Below, piece after piece: positions 1 to 7,239 of a stretch of 64,000 nucleotides of DNA. Made by a program: the position numbers and the translations under genes. The first letter of the stretch is position 1. Each line of letters opens with the position of its first letter. A model generated the notes under the pieces. It was not told where the DNA came from and made no database searches. It was given only the letters and a program-made list of their open reading frames with translations. Source of the DNA: Nitrospira defluvii (GTDB lineage Bacteria > Nitrospirota > Nitrospiria > Nitrospirales > Nitrospiraceae); contig FP929003.1 in assembly GCA_000196815.1 (NCBI GenBank), positions 124,001 through 188,000 of the forward strand, in the 5' to 3' direction.

Positions 1-352
1 GAGGCAGCGCCACGCTTTTCACCTGATGTTCCTGTAGTTCCTTCTTCAACGCCTGGAGCGCATGGTTGACGTTGGGCAAGGTGGCCTTTCCGGGATGATC
101 CTGATCGCTGGCCGGCGGTTCTTGCGTAAAGAGATTGATGATGACGGGGGAATTCGGGCCTTTCCAGGACCAGGCGCCGCCCGGTTTGGGATTGTAGGTT
201 TGGCAATAGTGGCGAAAATCTTTGTACATGCCGGGCCACTGCTCACGGAGTGACAAGGCCAAGCCCTGCTTAAAATTGTCGTGGGGGGCAATGCCGTGTG
301 CGATCGCGCCGGCGGTGGATAACAGGATGTCTCCGGTCACTTCCTTGAGCAT
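1..352 (-). CDS. Macro (ADP-ribose-binding) domain protein, 3' end missing
   Basis: The N-terminal 117 residues of a macro-domain protein, cut by the left window edge. The translation begins MLKEVTGDILLSTAGAIAHG, which fits the usual macro start of a first beta strand, then G-D-I/L, then the 'A-x-A-H-G-I-A' loop that contacts ADP-ribose. A QxYNPKPGG-type loop and a strand VIINLFTQ follow. Such proteins bind or hydrolyse ADP-ribose derivatives, but the substrate cannot be told from this fragment. The start is supported by AAGGAGG about 8 bases upstream. The neighbouring ppk2 gene is divergent. Family assignment is by motif reading only. Confidence 0.7.
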   Translation of the reverse strand, partial: MLKEVTGDILLSTAGAIAHGIAPHDNFKQGLALSLREQWPGMYKDFRHYCQTYNPKPGGAWSWKGPNSPVIINLFTQEPPASDQDHPGKATLPNVNHALQALKKELQEHQVKSVALP

Positions 353-574
353 GACTGACGCCTCCTTGATTTGGGAATACGATCATGTCTTATCACATAA
401 GGCTGCGTCCGTTTTAATCAATGGAGCGGGGGGGAAGAAATTTAGTTCGCAGCCTGGAATGCGACTCGTTTCATCGCCGATAGAGTCGCTCGCCATGACA
501 GCGTGCAGGCAGCTGTTTCATGAAGAGATCGTGCAGAAAAGCGCTGGTCCTGGTCAGTGGAGGGAGGCACTCTT

Positions 575-1408
575 GTGGAGAAGGATGACATGAAGGCCTA
601 TCGCATCGAGCCCGGCTGCCGGCTGGCATTGAAACGGTTCGATCCCGATGACACCGGGGCATACAAGAAGAATGAAGATGGAAAAGCCAAGGCCAAGGCG
701 GCAGCGGACGAACTCATTGCGACACTCGATCAATTGCAGGAGCGGCTCTATGCCAACGGCACGCACGCCCTCTTGATCGTGCTGCAGGGCATGGACACCA
801 GCGGCAAGGACGGCACGATCAAGCACGTCATGTCTGGGGTCAATCCGCAAGGCTGCAAGGTGGTGTCGTTTAAACCACCCTCCGACGAAGAGTTGTCCCA
901 CGACTTTCTCTGGCGTGTGCATCAGAAAGCGCCTCCCAAGGGCCAGATCGGGATCTTCAACCGCTCGCATTATGAAGACGTATTGATCACGCGGGTGCAT
1001 GGCTGGGTCTCGGACAAGGTGGTGAAGCGCCGGTTCAATCAGATCAAGGAATTCGAGGAACTCCTTGCCGAGAACGGGACGGCCATTCTGAAATGTTTCC
1101 TCCATATTTCGAAAGACGAACAGAAGGCCCGGCTGGAAGCCCGCATTCGCGATCCCGAAAAGCGGTGGAAATGGAATTCCGGGGATCTGGAAGAGCGCAA
1201 GCTGTGGGACGAGTATATGACGGCGTTCGAAGAGGTGATCGCGGCGACCAGCACCGAACAGGCCCCCTGGTATATCGTGCCGGCCAATCGAAAATGGTAT
1301 CGCAATCTCGTGGTGGCGGAACTGGTCGTTCAGGCGCTGACCGCGATGAAGCTCTCGACCCCTCCGGCTCCGAAGGGAGTGAATTTCAAGACGCTGAAGA
1401 TCGTCTAG
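575..1408 (+). CDS. ppk2: Polyphosphate kinase 2 family (polyP:nucleotide phosphotransferase)
   Basis: PPK2-family enzyme of about 277 residues, which transfers phosphate between polyphosphate and nucleotides in the cytosol. It has the Walker A-like GMDTSGKDGTIKHV, the Walker B-like IGIFNRSHYEDVLI, and the late RKWYRNL motif typical of one-domain PPK2 proteins. GTG at 575 is preferred because GGAGGGAGG lies about 7 bases upstream; ATG 590 is an alternative. The class (AMP-, ADP- or NDP-using) cannot be fixed by eye. The TAG stop lies inside the end of a 205-bp repeat element, so the last codons abut mobile-like DNA. The gene stands alone, divergent from the macro-domain gene. Confidence 0.9.
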   Translation: MEKDDMKAYRIEPGCRLALKRFDPDDTGAYKKNEDGKAKAKAAADELIATLDQLQERLYANGTHALLIVLQGMDTSGKDGTIKHVMSGVNPQGCKVVSFKPPSDEELSHDFLWRVHQKAPPKGQIGIFNRSHYEDVLITRVHGWVSDKVVKRRFNQIKEFEELLAENGTAILKCFLHISKDEQKARLEARIRDPEKRWKWNSGDLEERKLWDEYMTAFEEVIAATSTEQAPWYIVPANRKWYRNLVVAELVVQALTAMKLSTPPAPKGVNFKTLKIV

Positions 1409-1610
1409 CAGGCTGCGGAAAAACTCGATTATTGCGTCATACGTCGCGTTTCGCACACGGGCCGTCTCGCGTCAGAATCGCCCGCAGGATGCGCAAAAAG
1501 GCCGTCCAGCAAGGCCGCAGCGAACGAAGAGGCGAATCGTACTCGTGCCGTACGGTGAGCTTCTGAGTGATGCGAGAACGCCGCTGGCGGACTTTTTCCG
1601 CATCCTGCTA
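1406..1610. repeat. 205-bp inverted-repeat-ended element, copy 1
   Basis: The left end tagcaggctgcggaaaaact (1406-1425) matches the reverse complement of the right end (1591-1610) at 18 of 20 positions. A third version of the end motif (about 1485-1502) lies inside. A second copy occurs at 45108-45313, and the right 120 bp of the two copies are nearly identical. The first three bases are the stop codon of ppk2. There is no coding capacity. It resembles a MITE or palindromic intergenic repeat. Confidence 0.75.
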
Positions 1611-1722
1611 GGCGTGGTGGCTCGCAGGGGCACGCTTGGCCGGTCCAGACTGGTTCCGGCCACTACACTCGGCTACACTGCAGCCTGTCTTGCAGGCGCT
1701 CGTCCAACCAGGAGTGTGAATC

Positions 1723-2604
1723 ATGCAGAGAACATGGCCGATTGTTGTCCCGACCGTTGCGCTGAGTCTCGCTCCCCTCTCTGCCCGCGCGGGTGAGTTT
1801 GAAGGCGTGCTCCACATGACGACCAGTCATGCGGACACCGATCTGAGGAGCGCGATGGACTGGTATCTCAAGGGTGACAAGGGCCGCATGGAAATGTCCC
1901 GCGGTGAAGGGCGCACGAGTGTCATGATCTTCGACGCCACGACCAGAACGATGCAGATGGCGATGCCCGGACAGAAGTCTTATATGGAATTCAGCTTGGC
2001 GGGCGAGCGTGGGGAGCATCTCGCGGAGGCGTTCGAACATCAGGTCGTCGAGCGGACGGGCAAGACCGAGACGATTGCGGGATATTCCTGCGAGATCTGG
2101 CGCATCACCGACAAGGAACAGCATCGACTGAAGAGTCACGTCTGTGTGGCCAAGGGATTCGGAAAAGCCGCGACGTTCTGGGCTGATCAGAAGGATGGGC
2201 GGCGATCTTCGCAGCCCGGTTGGATGAAGCAACTCGCCGAAGAGGGAGGATTCGCCATCCGTAGCATTCAGTATGACGAAGCGGGCAAGGAGTCCATGCG
2301 CATGGAAGTGACCGGCATCGACACAAAGCGCTTGGGGGCCAACCTCTTTGCCTTTCCGGCGGACTGGGTGAAGCAGGACATGTCGGCGATGCAGGAACGG
2401 ATGAGGGCGATGCGGGAGCAAAAGGGGCAGGGTAAGGCGGATCTCTCCAGGATGCTGGAGGACATGAACAAGCGCAAAGCCGCGCGCCGCGGTGGAGGTG
2501 AGCCGGCCGGTGAAGGCGGGCAGCAACCGGATATGCAAGAAATCATGACGCAGCTCGGCGAGGCGATGAAAAAACAGCAGGTGCAACCGCAAGGCGGGCA
2601 GTAG
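1723..2604 (+). CDS. Secreted DUF4412-type protein, copy 1
   Basis: Hypothetical exported protein of 293 residues with a signal peptide (hydrophobic residues 5-20, ending Ala-Arg-Ala). The body reads FEGVLHMTT...DWYLKGDKGRMEM...SVMIFDATTRTMQMAMPGQKSYME, the pattern of DUF4412 proteins: a beta-rich domain that resembles lipoprotein-carrier folds and has no proven function. Its C-terminus is long, charged and Gln/Gly-rich (about residues 225-293), unlike its downstream paralogue. The two genes lie 31 bp apart in the same direction, so they are probably co-transcribed tandem duplicates. Confidence 0.8.
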   Translation: MQRTWPIVVPTVALSLAPLSARAGEFEGVLHMTTSHADTDLRSAMDWYLKGDKGRMEMSRGEGRTSVMIFDATTRTMQMAMPGQKSYMEFSLAGERGEHLAEAFEHQVVERTGKTETIAGYSCEIWRITDKEQHRLKSHVCVAKGFGKAATFWADQKDGRRSSQPGWMKQLAEEGGFAIRSIQYDEAGKESMRMEVTGIDTKRLGANLFAFPADWVKQDMSAMQERMRAMREQKGQGKADLSRMLEDMNKRKAARRGGGEPAGEGGQQPDMQEIMTQLGEAMKKQQVQPQGGQ

Positions 2605-2635
2605 CTCCGCGTATCCGGACTGAAAGGAGAGCGAC

Positions 2636-3349
2636 ATGCGTACGGTCATACTGGGTCTGGCGGGAGGCCTCCTGCTGACGGCTGTTTCGGCCGTCGCGTC
2701 GGCGAGTGATTTTGAGGGCCTCATGGTCCTGAATGAGACGAGCGACGGGATCACCATGCAGCAGCAGTGGTTTCTGAAGGGCGACAAGCTGCGGTTCGAA
2801 GAAATGGGGCCGGATGCGGACAAGGGCGCCATGATCTTCGATGCGAAAAAGAAGGTGATGTACAGCCTTCAGCACGACGAAAAGATTTATATGGAGATCC
2901 CCACGGGGGAGACGTCGAAGGCTGCGCCGGACAGGTCGGAGGATGTCGTGGTCGCGAAGACTGGAGCACGCGACCAGGCCGCGGGGTATTCGTGCGAGAT
3001 CTATCACACGAAAGACAAGTCGGACGGCAGCACCGGCGAGCTCTGTATCGCGAGGGGGATCGGGAATGCGGCCATGCTCGGGATGATGAGCGCGCAAGCG
3101 GGCGGCGGTTCGTTGCTGCCGGGGTGGATGCGTGAGCTGTTCAAGGACGGCGGGTTTCCGATCAAGGGTGTGGATCGTGATGCCAAGGGGAATGAGGAGG
3201 CTCGCTGGGAAGTCGTGACCATCGAAAAGAAGAGCCTTGACGACAGGCTGTTTCTCCCTCCCGCCGACTACAAGAAGCAGGACATGGCCGTGATCAGGCA
3301 GCAGTCCGGCGACGCGATGCAGGAGGGGCGCTCACCGGCCAACCGGTAA
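2636..3349 (+). CDS. Secreted DUF4412-type protein, copy 2
   Basis: A 237-residue exported protein with a signal peptide (residues 1-23, ending A-S-A). It shares the order of motifs of the preceding gene: FEGLMVLNE, QQWFLKGDKLRFEE, AMIFDAKKKVMYSLQHDEKIYMEIP, a Y-S-C-E-I strand, then LPGWMRELFKDGGFPIKGV. Both keep one Cys in 'YSCEI' and another about 25 residues later, a possible conserved disulfide. The start is supported by AAAGGAGAG 6 bases upstream. Function is unknown. It probably acts in the periplasm and was made by tandem duplication with copy 1. Confidence 0.8.
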   Translation: MRTVILGLAGGLLLTAVSAVASASDFEGLMVLNETSDGITMQQQWFLKGDKLRFEEMGPDADKGAMIFDAKKKVMYSLQHDEKIYMEIPTGETSKAAPDRSEDVVVAKTGARDQAAGYSCEIYHTKDKSDGSTGELCIARGIGNAAMLGMMSAQAGGGSLLPGWMRELFKDGGFPIKGVDRDAKGNEEARWEVVTIEKKSLDDRLFLPPADYKKQDMAVIRQQSGDAMQEGRSPANR

Positions 3350-3419
3350 AGCTGCATGTTACCGGCCTCGAGTGATGGGATCGGTCGGGCCGTCACCGGG
3401 ATATCAACGACACCCTGTA

Positions 3420-3448
3420 TTGACAGAATTTTTCAAGGAGCGTAGATA
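3420..3448 (+). promoter_or_regulatory. Sigma70-type promoter of small unit A
   Basis: TTGACA at 3420-3425, a 17-base spacer, then TAGATA at 3443-3448. The spacer (ending AAGGAGCG) matches the spacer of the promoter at 3939 at 14 of 17 positions, far more than promoters need, which suggests a duplicated unit or a shared regulator site. Confidence 0.65.
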
Positions 3449-3552
3449 GGATTTGCGGCCCGATTCCATCGTGGTAGTTGGGAGACCGGACAGACCGCGC
3501 GGCTGCCGTCTAGATCTCCCACGGAGTCCCGCAACGGAAAGGAGGGTGGACG

Positions 3553-3597
3553 ATGAACGATACGACTCCACCTGGCCCGTACGGCCTGCTGAATTGA
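3553..3597 (+). CDS. Candidate 14-residue small ORF (unit A)
   Basis: Short reading frame MNDTTPPGPYGLLN with an excellent ribosome site (AAAGGAGGG, 7 bases before ATG). It lies about 100 bases downstream of a canonical promoter and inside a roughly 460-base unit that ends in a hairpin (3841-3868). The partner unit B has the same design and a peptide beginning MEELTPP, so acidic/polar-TPP is shared. It could be a small protein, a leader peptide or part of a dual-function RNA. No homology was checked. Confidence 0.4.
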   Translation: MNDTTPPGPYGLLN

Positions 3598-3840
3598 AGG
3601 CAAGCGGCTCGCCGGGGCTTCCGGGCAGTTCTCTCTCGGCTATGCCTCGCGGCATCGAAGGCGCACCGATTTTCATCATCGCGTCATGCCCCTCAGCGGA
3701 GAACTGGTTTCGGTTTCCACAGGTCGCCTGTTGATGACAGGCTGTTTTCTCCGGCGAGATGTTCTTCCCTCTTGTTCGACTCGGCGGGTCTTCACGGGCC
3801 GCTACATCACAGACAGCACTCGGCGTCCTAAGCGCCACCC

Positions 3841-3868
3841 AAGGGCTCCTGTCCAAGCAGGGGCCCTT
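3841..3868 (+). terminator. Hairpin closing unit A
   Basis: An 11-bp stem (3841-3851 with 3858-3868, one G-T wobble) and a 6-base loop. No T-run follows, so it is a weak terminator or an RNA 3' structure. The preceding GGCGTCCTAAGCGCC is nearly identical to the sequence before the unit B hairpin. Confidence 0.45.
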
Positions 3869-3938
3869 GCCGTTACGAGCATCTCGAACAGACCTATCGG
3901 ATTCGGATCAGGAAATATGACTAGGGCCGATTTTCCTC

Positions 3939-3967
3939 TTGACAGGATTTTCTAAGGAGCGTAATAC
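3939..3967 (+). promoter_or_regulatory. Sigma70-type promoter of small unit B
   Basis: TTGACA at 3939-3944, a 17-base spacer, then TAATAC at 3962-3967. The spacer is almost the same as in unit A (3420), including TAAGGAGCG against CAAGGAGCG. Confidence 0.65.
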
Positions 3968-4068
3968 GGAATCGTGTATTCCAAGGGCTGTGTTAACCGT
4001 GACGAGGCGATGGACAGTGCGCGCCTGTTCGGGAAACCTCGCCACTCCTCAACCGGGGAGGTTCACAG

Positions 4069-4095
4069 ATGGAAGAACTTACGCCGCCGGACTAG
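4069..4095 (+). CDS. Candidate 8-residue small ORF (unit B)
   Basis: Reading frame MEELTPPD preceded by GGGGAGG with a 7-base spacing. It lies at the same relative place as the small ORF of unit A (about 100 bases after the promoter) and shares the TPP motif. It is too short to judge alone; the argument rests on the parallel layout of the two units. Confidence 0.35.
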   Translation: MEELTPPD

Positions 4096-4344
4096 AACGG
4101 CCCGCAGAGTTGAGGGTGGGCTGATCGTCGGTCGGGTTTGACGATCCTTCACTGGCTTGTGCCTCTCGGCACTATCCGATAACCGGATAACAGCCACCGA
4201 AAAAGAGAAGGATTCGATTCAAACACGAGGCACACAAGTTTCCTGGGATAGACTATCCCCCGACGGACATCCTGATACCCCGTCTTCTCGACCGGGTCCT
4301 GTGTTTCCGACAACCTAATCGACTTTCGGCGTCCCAAGCGCCAT

Positions 4345-4391
4345 CCACGGGCGACCTCCCACCGCAATGTAGGGTCGCCCGTGGCATTTTA
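4345..4391 (+). terminator. Rho-independent terminator of unit B
   Basis: A perfect 12-bp stem, CCACGGGCGACC (4345-4356) with 4373-4384, followed by cattttat. It ends unit B about 100 bases before the MscS gene. Confidence 0.75.
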
Positions 4392-4489
4392 TACGACCCG
4401 GTCTTCCACCCTTGTTCCTTCCTTCTTTCATGGCATACAGTCCCAGGAGTTGATGGTTCTGATCACGTGCCGTGCCATGGGAGGTCCCT

Positions 4490-5026
4490 ATGTCTTTTCT
4501 TGACGTATTTGTTCGTGGAGAGTTCATCAACCCTGCCACGTTGGTCGGGGCTGCGTTTTACGCGTTCTTATTCATCCTGATTGCCTGGTTCCTCGCTCGT
4601 ATGATCCGGTTGGGCGTGCGCCGGGTGGCGTCTCTTCTGAGCGATCAGGCGGCATCGACACTGCTGATCAGGCTGGGGCAAGTGGTGGTCTATACCCTGG
4701 CAGTCATCCTCTACTTCAACGCGATCCCGCAACTCCACTCCGTGGGGACGGCGTTGCTCGCGAGTGCCGGTGTGGCGTCGATCCTGTTCGGTTTGGCGGC
4801 GCAGACCACGCTCAGCAACCTGGTGTCCGGTTTTGCCTTGTTGTTCTATCAACCCTTCGAGGTGGGCGATCGTGTGCAACTGTCTGCGCCGACCGGACTC
4901 GAAACCGGCGTGATCGATGAGATGACCATGGGCTATATTTTGGTGAAGACGGTCGATGACCGCCATATTGTGGTGCCGAATAGCGTCGCTGCCCAGCAGA
5001 TCGTGGTGAAACTACGTGCGGCTTAA
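4490..5026 (+). CDS. Short MscS-family mechanosensitive channel protein
   Basis: A 178-residue membrane protein of the MscS family, which opens in response to membrane tension and releases solutes. It has two hydrophobic helices near residues 18-36 and 60-80. The pore-like third helix, GVASILFGLAAQTTLSNLVSG, sits at about 95-115 and is followed by the beta-domain FEVGDRVQL...GVIDEM...VVPNSV. It stops soon after the beta domain, so the usual C-terminal alpha/beta cage is missing and it is a minimal version. The start at 4490 is set by GGGAGG 5-6 bases upstream. It converges on the glycerophosphodiesterase gene, with a shared hairpin between them. Confidence 0.85.
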   Translation: MSFLDVFVRGEFINPATLVGAAFYAFLFILIAWFLARMIRLGVRRVASLLSDQAASTLLIRLGQVVVYTLAVILYFNAIPQLHSVGTALLASAGVASILFGLAAQTTLSNLVSGFALLFYQPFEVGDRVQLSAPTGLETGVIDEMTMGYILVKTVDDRHIVVPNSVAAQQIVVKLRAA

Positions 5027-5034
5027 GAGCGTAT

Positions 5035-5107
5035 AGCAGGTGGCGTATCGCCCGGAACGGTGACCGGACGGTTCTCTTTCCGAACCATGGGCGATACGCC
5101 ATCTGCT
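5035..5107. terminator. Bidirectional hairpin between convergent genes
   Basis: Two 19-base arms (5035-5053 and 5089-5107) are complementary at 18 positions around a 35-base loop. It sits between the ends of the MscS gene and the convergent GDPD gene. There is no strong T-run on either side. Confidence 0.5.
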
Positions 5108-5118
5108 CTGTGCCGAGC

Positions 5119-5793
5119 TCAGATGCGGTCCGGGAAGTCGGAAATGATGCCGTCCACGCCCAGGTTGCGCATGCGTTGGATGTCCTGCGGTTCATTCACG
5201 GTGTAGACGAAGACCTGTCGTCCGAGGTTGTGATACGTCTGCAGCAGCATGGGTGTGACCGTCGAAAAGTGGAGTCCGACATGGGAGGCATCCAACGCGA
5301 CGACATCTGCCACAGGGTCAGGCGGCAGCCGGCGGTGCTGCAAGACCATGAGCTTCGCGTCGGGGTCGGTGTGCCGCACGCGCTGCAGCTCCGGCATCAG
5401 AAACGACGCGTAAATCAACGGTCCGGGGAAGCCGGTGCGCTTGACGATCGCGCAGGCCTCGTTGCCGATTCCCTCCGCTTTGAGTTCGAGAATCATACCG
5501 ACGGCGCGTCCCGCAACGTCTAAGGCCTCCTCCAGCGTGGGGACACGCTGCCAATTTCCCGCATCGAGCCGTTGGATCTGCTCAAGCGACATCTCGGACA
5601 CGTGTCCGCTCTTGTTGGTGGTGCGGTCGATGGTGTCGTCGTGCAACAACACAAGATGACCGTCGCTGGTCGCGCGGAGGTCGATTTCGATGAGATCTGC
5701 GTGAAACGAGCGGGCTTTCCAAATAGCGGCGAGAGTGTTCTCGGGGGCGTGGCCGGCGGCTCCCCGATGACCGATGCGAAGGACGGTGGCGAT
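5119..5793 (-). CDS. Glycerophosphodiester phosphodiesterase (GDPD), no normal start codon
   Basis: TIM-barrel GDPD, which cleaves glycerophosphodiesters to glycerol-3-phosphate and an alcohol. Motifs run in order: R-I-G-H-R-G-A-A-G-H-A-P-E-N-T (catalytic HR and PEN), E-I-D-L-R-A-T-S-D-G-H-L-V-L-L-H-D (metal/acid site), ILELK, then VDGIISDFPD at the end. The frame is open upstream to a TAG near 5884 but contains no ATG, GTG or TTG before the HRG motif; the first is GTG 5652, inside the barrel. The best fit to the family length is ATC at 5791-5793, preceded by GAGG. A frameshift from ATG 5893 or an error in the sequence is the alternative. Confidence 0.7.
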   Translation of the reverse strand: MATVLRIGHRGAAGHAPENTLAAIWKARSFHADLIEIDLRATSDGHLVLLHDDTIDRTTNKSGHVSEMSLEQIQRLDAGNWQRVPTLEEALDVAGRAVGMILELKAEGIGNEACAIVKRTGFPGPLIYASFLMPELQRVRHTDPDAKLMVLQHRRLPPDPVADVVALDASHVGLHFSTVTPMLLQTYHNLGRQVFVYTVNEPQDIQRMRNLGVDGIISDFPDRI

Positions 5794-6094
5794 AGCGACC
5801 TCGCGTGAGATGCCCTGGGAGAGGGCCCTCCCCGATCCTGCGTTGACCGGCTGCAGGGAGGGGCTTTCTTTTCGAACCCCACTTCCCTACCATATTTCGC
5901 GTCAGTCTGCAAAGAACGCCGAGGGGCCCACCCTCCGGTGAGTTGGTACGATGGTGAGCGGCGGACCCGGTCCCGGCTCTGCCAGGATCGGATGATGCGG
6001 CCGGAGGTGACTTGGATCAGAGCGAGTGATGATGCAGAATACATTCCCCTTCCAATGACTCCTCTGCGAGTCGCCCTGTTGAAAGGAGGCTGCC

Positions 6095-6583
6095 ATGCTT
6101 GTCCAGGATGTCATGTCCACCGGTGTGGTCACGGCCAGGCGAAATGAGTCGGTCCGTAGCGTGGTCACCAAGATGCTGAGCCGTCATTGCGGCGCCATTC
6201 CGGTCGTCGAGGACGGTGAGCTCTTGATCGGCATGGTGACGCTGCGCGATGTCTTGATTCCGCTCTATCCCAATTACGGCGAATATATTCATGACAATGT
6301 GCACAGCCGGGATTTTGTGGAGATGGAGGAGGGGTATGCGGACGTCCTCACTCAACGAGTCGAAGAGGTCATGAGCCTGAACCCGCTGACCGTAACGCCA
6401 CGGACCCCGGTGCTTGAAGCCGCGTCCTATATGGGCTTGAAAAATTTTCGCCGGATTCCGGTGGTCGAGAAGGGGACATTGGTCGGGATGGTCAGCGTGG
6501 GCGACATCAATCGAGGGCTTTTTTTCGAACGAGGACATGCCGCGATGGATGAACGCAGGGTTGCACAACCGTCAGGGCGATAG
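6095..6583 (+). CDS. Tandem CBS-domain protein
   Basis: A 162-residue protein made almost only of two CBS domains. The first is at about 3-60 (VQDVMSTGVVTARRNESV...GAIPVVEDGELLIGMVTLRDVL) and the second at about 88-145 (VEEVMSLNPLTVTPRTPV...FRRIPVVEKGTLVGMVSVGDI). Such Bateman pairs bind adenine nucleotides and act as energy-sensing modules. With no attached enzyme domain the partner is unknown. AAAGGAGG lies 6 bases before the ATG. It is transcribed in the same direction as the pterin dehydratase gene 86 bp downstream. Confidence 0.9.
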   Translation: MLVQDVMSTGVVTARRNESVRSVVTKMLSRHCGAIPVVEDGELLIGMVTLRDVLIPLYPNYGEYIHDNVHSRDFVEMEEGYADVLTQRVEEVMSLNPLTVTPRTPVLEAASYMGLKNFRRIPVVEKGTLVGMVSVGDINRGLFFERGHAAMDERRVAQPSGR

Positions 6584-6669
6584 GGCGGTTGCGGGACCGA
6601 ACGGGCAACTCGTAGAATAGCCCCTGTTTGAAACGACCGACGGCTGTCACTGTCTGCGAAGGAGATGTC

Positions 6670-7017
6670 ATGAGTCTGGCCGACCATAAATGTATTCCCT
6701 GTCGAGGCGGAGTCCCTCCCCTCCCCGCCGATCGTACACAGAACTTGTTGCAAGAGTTGGGACGTGGGTGGGCGTTGAATGCCCAAGGCCATCTTGAACG
6801 GCTGTATACGTTCAAGGATTTTGCGCAGTCGCTGGCATTTGCGAATAAGGTCGGCGCAGTGGCTGAAGCCGAGGGCCATCACCCGGATCTGTATGTGGCC
6901 TGGGGAAAATGTACGGTCGAGATCTGGACACACAAAATCAACGGCCTCACGGAGAGCGATTTTTATCTGGCTGCCAAGGCGGATCGAGAGTTTGAACCGT
7001 TCCGGGCGGGGGCCTAA
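6670..7017 (+). CDS. phhB: Pterin-4a-carbinolamine dehydratase
   Basis: A 115-residue protein of the PCD/DCoH family, which dehydrates 4a-hydroxytetrahydrobiopterin or acts on related molybdopterin-type compounds. The signature E-G-H-H-P-D and the later V-E-I-W-T-H-K-I-N-G-L-T-E-S-D match the family's catalytic His pair and its 'WTH...GLT..D' end. The N-terminus has CIPCRGG, a short Cys pair found in some bacterial members. The start at 6670 is chosen from GAAGGAGATGTC just upstream; the extension upstream lacks a ribosome site. No aromatic hydroxylase lies nearby. Confidence 0.85.
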   Translation: MSLADHKCIPCRGGVPPLPADRTQNLLQELGRGWALNAQGHLERLYTFKDFAQSLAFANKVGAVAEAEGHHPDLYVAWGKCTVEIWTHKINGLTESDFYLAAKADREFEPFRAGA

Positions 7018-7029
7018 CCAGGAGAAGGT

Positions 7030-7239
7030 ATGGCGCATCTACTGCGACAGCCGACCCTCTCGCCCGGCGCGGACGTTCTCGCGCGCTCTCTTCGACGGAG
7101 TGCGGTAAATGCGCCTGCGTCGTTCTGTATGCGAGCGCCCGCGGCGAGCGTCGAACTCGACTCTCTCGTGACGATGCTCATGAGTTATCCGGGGTTGGCC
7201 CCCGGCTTGTGTCGGCCGGACTGGGGATCTTATGAGTAG
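7030..7239 (+). CDS. Possible small ORF upstream of the radical SAM gene
   Basis: A 69-residue frame with AGGAGAAGGT just before the ATG. Its TAG overlaps the ATG of the following radical SAM gene (ATGAGTAG), which suggests translational coupling. The sequence is basic in the N-terminal half, with PGLAPGLCRPDWGS near the end, and does not look like a known leader peptide. It could be a RiPP precursor for the adjacent enzyme or a chance frame. Confidence 0.35.
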   Translation: MAHLLRQPTLSPGADVLARSLRRSAVNAPASFCMRAPAASVELDSLVTMLMSYPGLAPGLCRPDWGSYE

